Below, piece by piece: positions 5,295-6,757 of a stretch of DNA of 6,757 bases (position 1 is the first letter of the stretch; each line of letters begins with the position of its first letter). A program made the position numbers and the translations under genes. The DNA comes from Campylobacterales bacterium (GTDB taxonomy: Bacteria; Campylobacterota; Campylobacteria; Campylobacterales; Sulfurimonadaceae): positions 1 to 6,757 of the forward strand of contig JAFGVR010000173.1 in assembly GCA_016937915.1 (NCBI GenBank). Reading direction: 5' to 3'. A model generated the notes under the pieces. That model worked only from the letters and a program-made list of their open reading frames with translations. It did not search any database and was not told the origin of the DNA.

Positions 5295-6578
5295 TTATTT
5301 TGCAGTCACAACTGCAAAACTCATATTTAGAATTTCATTATGCTCTTTTATAAATTTGTTTAACTCTTCTAATGTTAACTCTTTTATAAGTTCCAACTCT
5401 TTTTGAGAGTGTCCAAGCTCAAAACCTCTGTAGTACTCTTGAAAAGTGCGTGAAAGTCTTTGACTCATAGTCTCTACTCTTAATGGTTCACTTCCAAGTA
5501 AAAATTTTTTAGTTTGTTCTAGCTCATCATCTGTTACACCATATTTTAAAAACTGTTCAAAAACATCTTTTACAGTTTTTTTAGCTTCATCTAATGATTC
5601 TATTTTTGTTTGAAGATACCCATTTAAACTTGAACTAGATTTTGAGATATCAACTCTAGCATAAGCTGAATATGCTAAACCTCTCTTGACACGAATCTCT
5701 TCCATGAGTCTGCTTCCAAAACCACCAGCTCCAAGGATAAATGCAGCTATCTTAGCTTTATAAACATCTTTTGAGTCAACACTTATATAATAAGGTGAAC
5801 CAAAATATATATATGCTTGTTCAGTCTCTTTTTTAAGTAAAGATTCTCGACTATCTTTTGTAACATCATAATACTTTAAAGGTTCTGCTTCACCAACTGG
5901 AATATCTTTTATAATAACTTCTAACTTATCTTTAAGTTTATCAAATTCTACATCACCACCAACAGCTACTATAAGCCTAGAAGTAACCAAATGCTCTTTT
6001 AAAAAATCTTTTACATCATCAAGTTCTATACTATTTACACTCTCTATAGTTCCACTTGCAGGATTTGCTAGTGGAGTATTTTGAAACATTATAGATTTTA
6101 ACTCATTTGATGCTACATAATCAAAATCATTTTGTTTAGCACTAAGTGAACCTATAGTAGTAGTCTTTATTTTATTTACCGTATCTTCACTAAAGTTTGG
6201 ATCAGCTAAGAGTTCACCTAGATAACCTAAAGATTCATCAAGTTCCTCTTTTAAAGATCCAACCTCTATAACAAAAGTCTCTTTTCCACTCATGCTAGAT
6301 ATATGGATAGCTTTTGACTCTAGCATTTCAGCAAAACTAGATGATCCTAGAGCTTTAGTACCCTCATTCATAAGTTTTGCACTAAACTTAGCAAGACCAG
6401 CTTTTGTACCATCAGCTATACTTCCACTATTTTGAAAAATAAATTGCACATTTACAATCGGTAGCCGATGATCCTCTTCAAAAATAACTGGAACCTCTTG
6501 ATCATTTATACTTAAATGTTTTATTGTTGCTGCCATAAGAAATTGTCCTAAAATTAGTATCAGTAATATATTTTTCAC
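5295..6578 (-). CDS. Exported M16-family (pitrilysin-like) protein lacking the zinc motif
   Basis: An M16B-type peptidase-fold protein, 427 residues, about the usual length for a single subunit. The start is GTG (6576-6578) with AAAAGG 6 nt upstream. Residues 1-17 form a signal peptide (LLILILGQFLMAA), placing it in the periplasm or envelope. The N-terminal domain has the family landmark GLAxFxxxLMNEGT (61-74), but the HxxEH positions read Lys64, Ala67, Lys68, so zinc cannot bind in the normal way. The C-terminal domain keeps the substrate-binding Arg/Tyr motif RVKRGLAYSAYA (Arg296, Tyr303). M16B proteins often work as pairs in which one subunit supplies the zinc site and the other the Arg/Tyr pair, so this is probably the non-catalytic partner; no partner gene is in the window. 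It converges on the haem-protein gene with 7 nt between stops. Confidence 0.92.
   Translation of the reverse strand: MKNILLILILGQFLMAATIKHLSINDQEVPVIFEEDHRLPIVNVQFIFQNSGSIADGTKAGLAKFSAKLMNEGTKALGSSSFAEMLESKAIHISSMSGKETFVIEVGSLKEELDESLGYLGELLADPNFSEDTVNKIKTTTIGSLSAKQNDFDYVASNELKSIMFQNTPLANPASGTIESVNSIELDDVKDFLKEHLVTSRLIVAVGGDVEFDKLKDKLEVIIKDIPVGEAEPLKYYDVTKDSRESLLKKETEQAYIYFGSPYYISVDSKDVYKAKIAAFILGAGGFGSRLMEEIRVKRGLAYSAYARVDISKSSSSLNGYLQTKIESLDEAKKTVKDVFEQFLKYGVTDDELEQTKKFLLGSEPLRVETMSQRLSRTFQEYYRGFELGHSQKELELIKELTLEELNKFIKEHNEILNMSFAVVTAK
5298..5319. repeat. Perfect 9-bp inverted repeat at the convergent gene junction
   Basis: TTTTGCAGT, a CACA loop, then ACTGCAAAA form a perfect 9-bp hairpin 10 nt past the haem-protein stop and within the last codons of the M16 gene (AVVTAK). 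The U-rich arm is 5' and no U-tract follows on either strand, so it is not a textbook intrinsic terminator. It could still define mRNA 3' ends for both convergent transcripts. Confidence 0.55.
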
Positions 6579-6600
6579 TCAAAACCTTTTATTTAGGTGA

Positions 6601-6608
6601 ATTTTATC
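6601..6608 (-). promoter_or_regulatory. Candidate -10 box (GATAAAAT) for the M16 gene
   Basis: On the minus strand TTTAGATAAAAT lies about 22 nt before the GTG start, predicting a leader of roughly 16 nt. It resembles the element upstream of the response regulator. It would let the M16 gene be expressed separately from argJ. Confidence 0.4.
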
Positions 6609-6613
6609 TAAAT

Positions 6614-6633
6614 AACTTTAAAGCCCTAAAGCT
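6614..6633 (-). terminator. Weak hairpin after argJ, possible terminator
   Basis: On the minus strand AGCTTTA pairs with TAAAGTT (7 bp including one G-U) around a 6-nt loop, 14 nt after the argJ stop. The following bases (ATTTAG) are only partly T-rich, so termination may be inefficient and read-through into the M16 gene is possible. Confidence 0.2.
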
Positions 6634-6646
6634 CACCTATAAATTA

Positions 6647-6757
6647 CTAAGTTCTATAATCAGCATTTATCTTAACATATTCATAACCAAGGTCACATCC
6701 ATAGGCTATAAACTTTCCATCACCGATGCCAAGGTCACATGAGATTGTAAATCTATC
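6647..6757 (-). CDS. argJ: ArgJ C-terminus (glutamate/ornithine N-acetyltransferase), partial
   Basis: The last 36 codons and the stop of argJ; the rest lies beyond the window. ArgJ transfers the acetyl group from N-acetylornithine to glutamate in the cyclic arginine pathway, in the cytoplasm. The recognisable family tail is present: CDLGIGDG, then [18 protein letters not shown] ending at the stop, matching the well-conserved ArgJ end (CDL...YVxINADYRT). Whether it is the bifunctional or monofunctional type cannot be told from this part. It lies 68 nt upstream of the M16 gene on the same strand, but the two have no known functional link. Confidence 0.88.
   Translation of the reverse strand, partial: DRFTISCDLGIGDGKFIAYGCDLGYEYVKINADYRT

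Noticed and set aside
5298..5319. Classical intrinsic terminator
   Set aside because: The stem is perfect but no run of Ts follows it on either strand; kept only as an inverted repeat.
1..6757. CRISPR array, tRNA, rRNA, insertion sequence or attachment site
   Set aside because: I saw no regularly spaced repeats, cloverleaf, transposase motif or terminal inverted repeats; nearly all bases are in ordinary genes.

Overview
The window looks like chromosomal DNA from a Campylobacterota (epsilonproteobacterial) relative of Sulfurimonas, Sulfurovum or Arcobacter. It is AT-rich throughout. It carries a DUF1104-type small exported protein, a family best known from Helicobacter and Campylobacter relatives. 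It has a kinase of the 'FIKDTTHELNTP' H-box type, small c-type haem proteins and densely packed genes with 4- to 22-nt overlaps. The genus is inferred from these traits, not proven.

Layout: (1) 1-1126 (+) is the 3' part of a soluble PAS-histidine kinase whose start lies outside the window. (2) 1127-1204 is a short intergenic region with a perfect TATAAT box, preceded by two TTTTCAYA direct repeats 11 bp apart. (3) 1205-5287 (+) is a compact seven-gene run: an exported DUF2202 ferritin-like protein with an extra N-terminal beta-type domain; a Gly/Met-rich small protein without a signal peptide; an exported DUF1104-like protein with a Gly-rich tail; a monohaem cytochrome c; an OmpR-family response regulator; a membrane histidine kinase; and a second small CXXCH haem protein overlapping the kinase. 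(4) 5295-6578 (-) is a convergent gene for an exported M16-family protein that has lost the zinc-binding HxxEH motif. (5) 6647-6757 (-) is the last 36 codons of argJ (arginine biosynthesis).

How the genes may work together (inference): genes 1205-5287 read as one envelope-stress or redox/metal-response locus. The kinase would sense a periplasmic condition and the response regulator would activate the 1170-1175 promoter through the 11-bp direct repeats. The outputs would be a ferritin-like protein, helical Gly-rich small proteins and periplasmic haem proteins. A haem protein translationally coupled to the kinase could be part of the sensor or a target. No member has a function I can assign with certainty, so this is the best candidate in the window for an undescribed system. 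The M16 protein and argJ look like unrelated neighbours.
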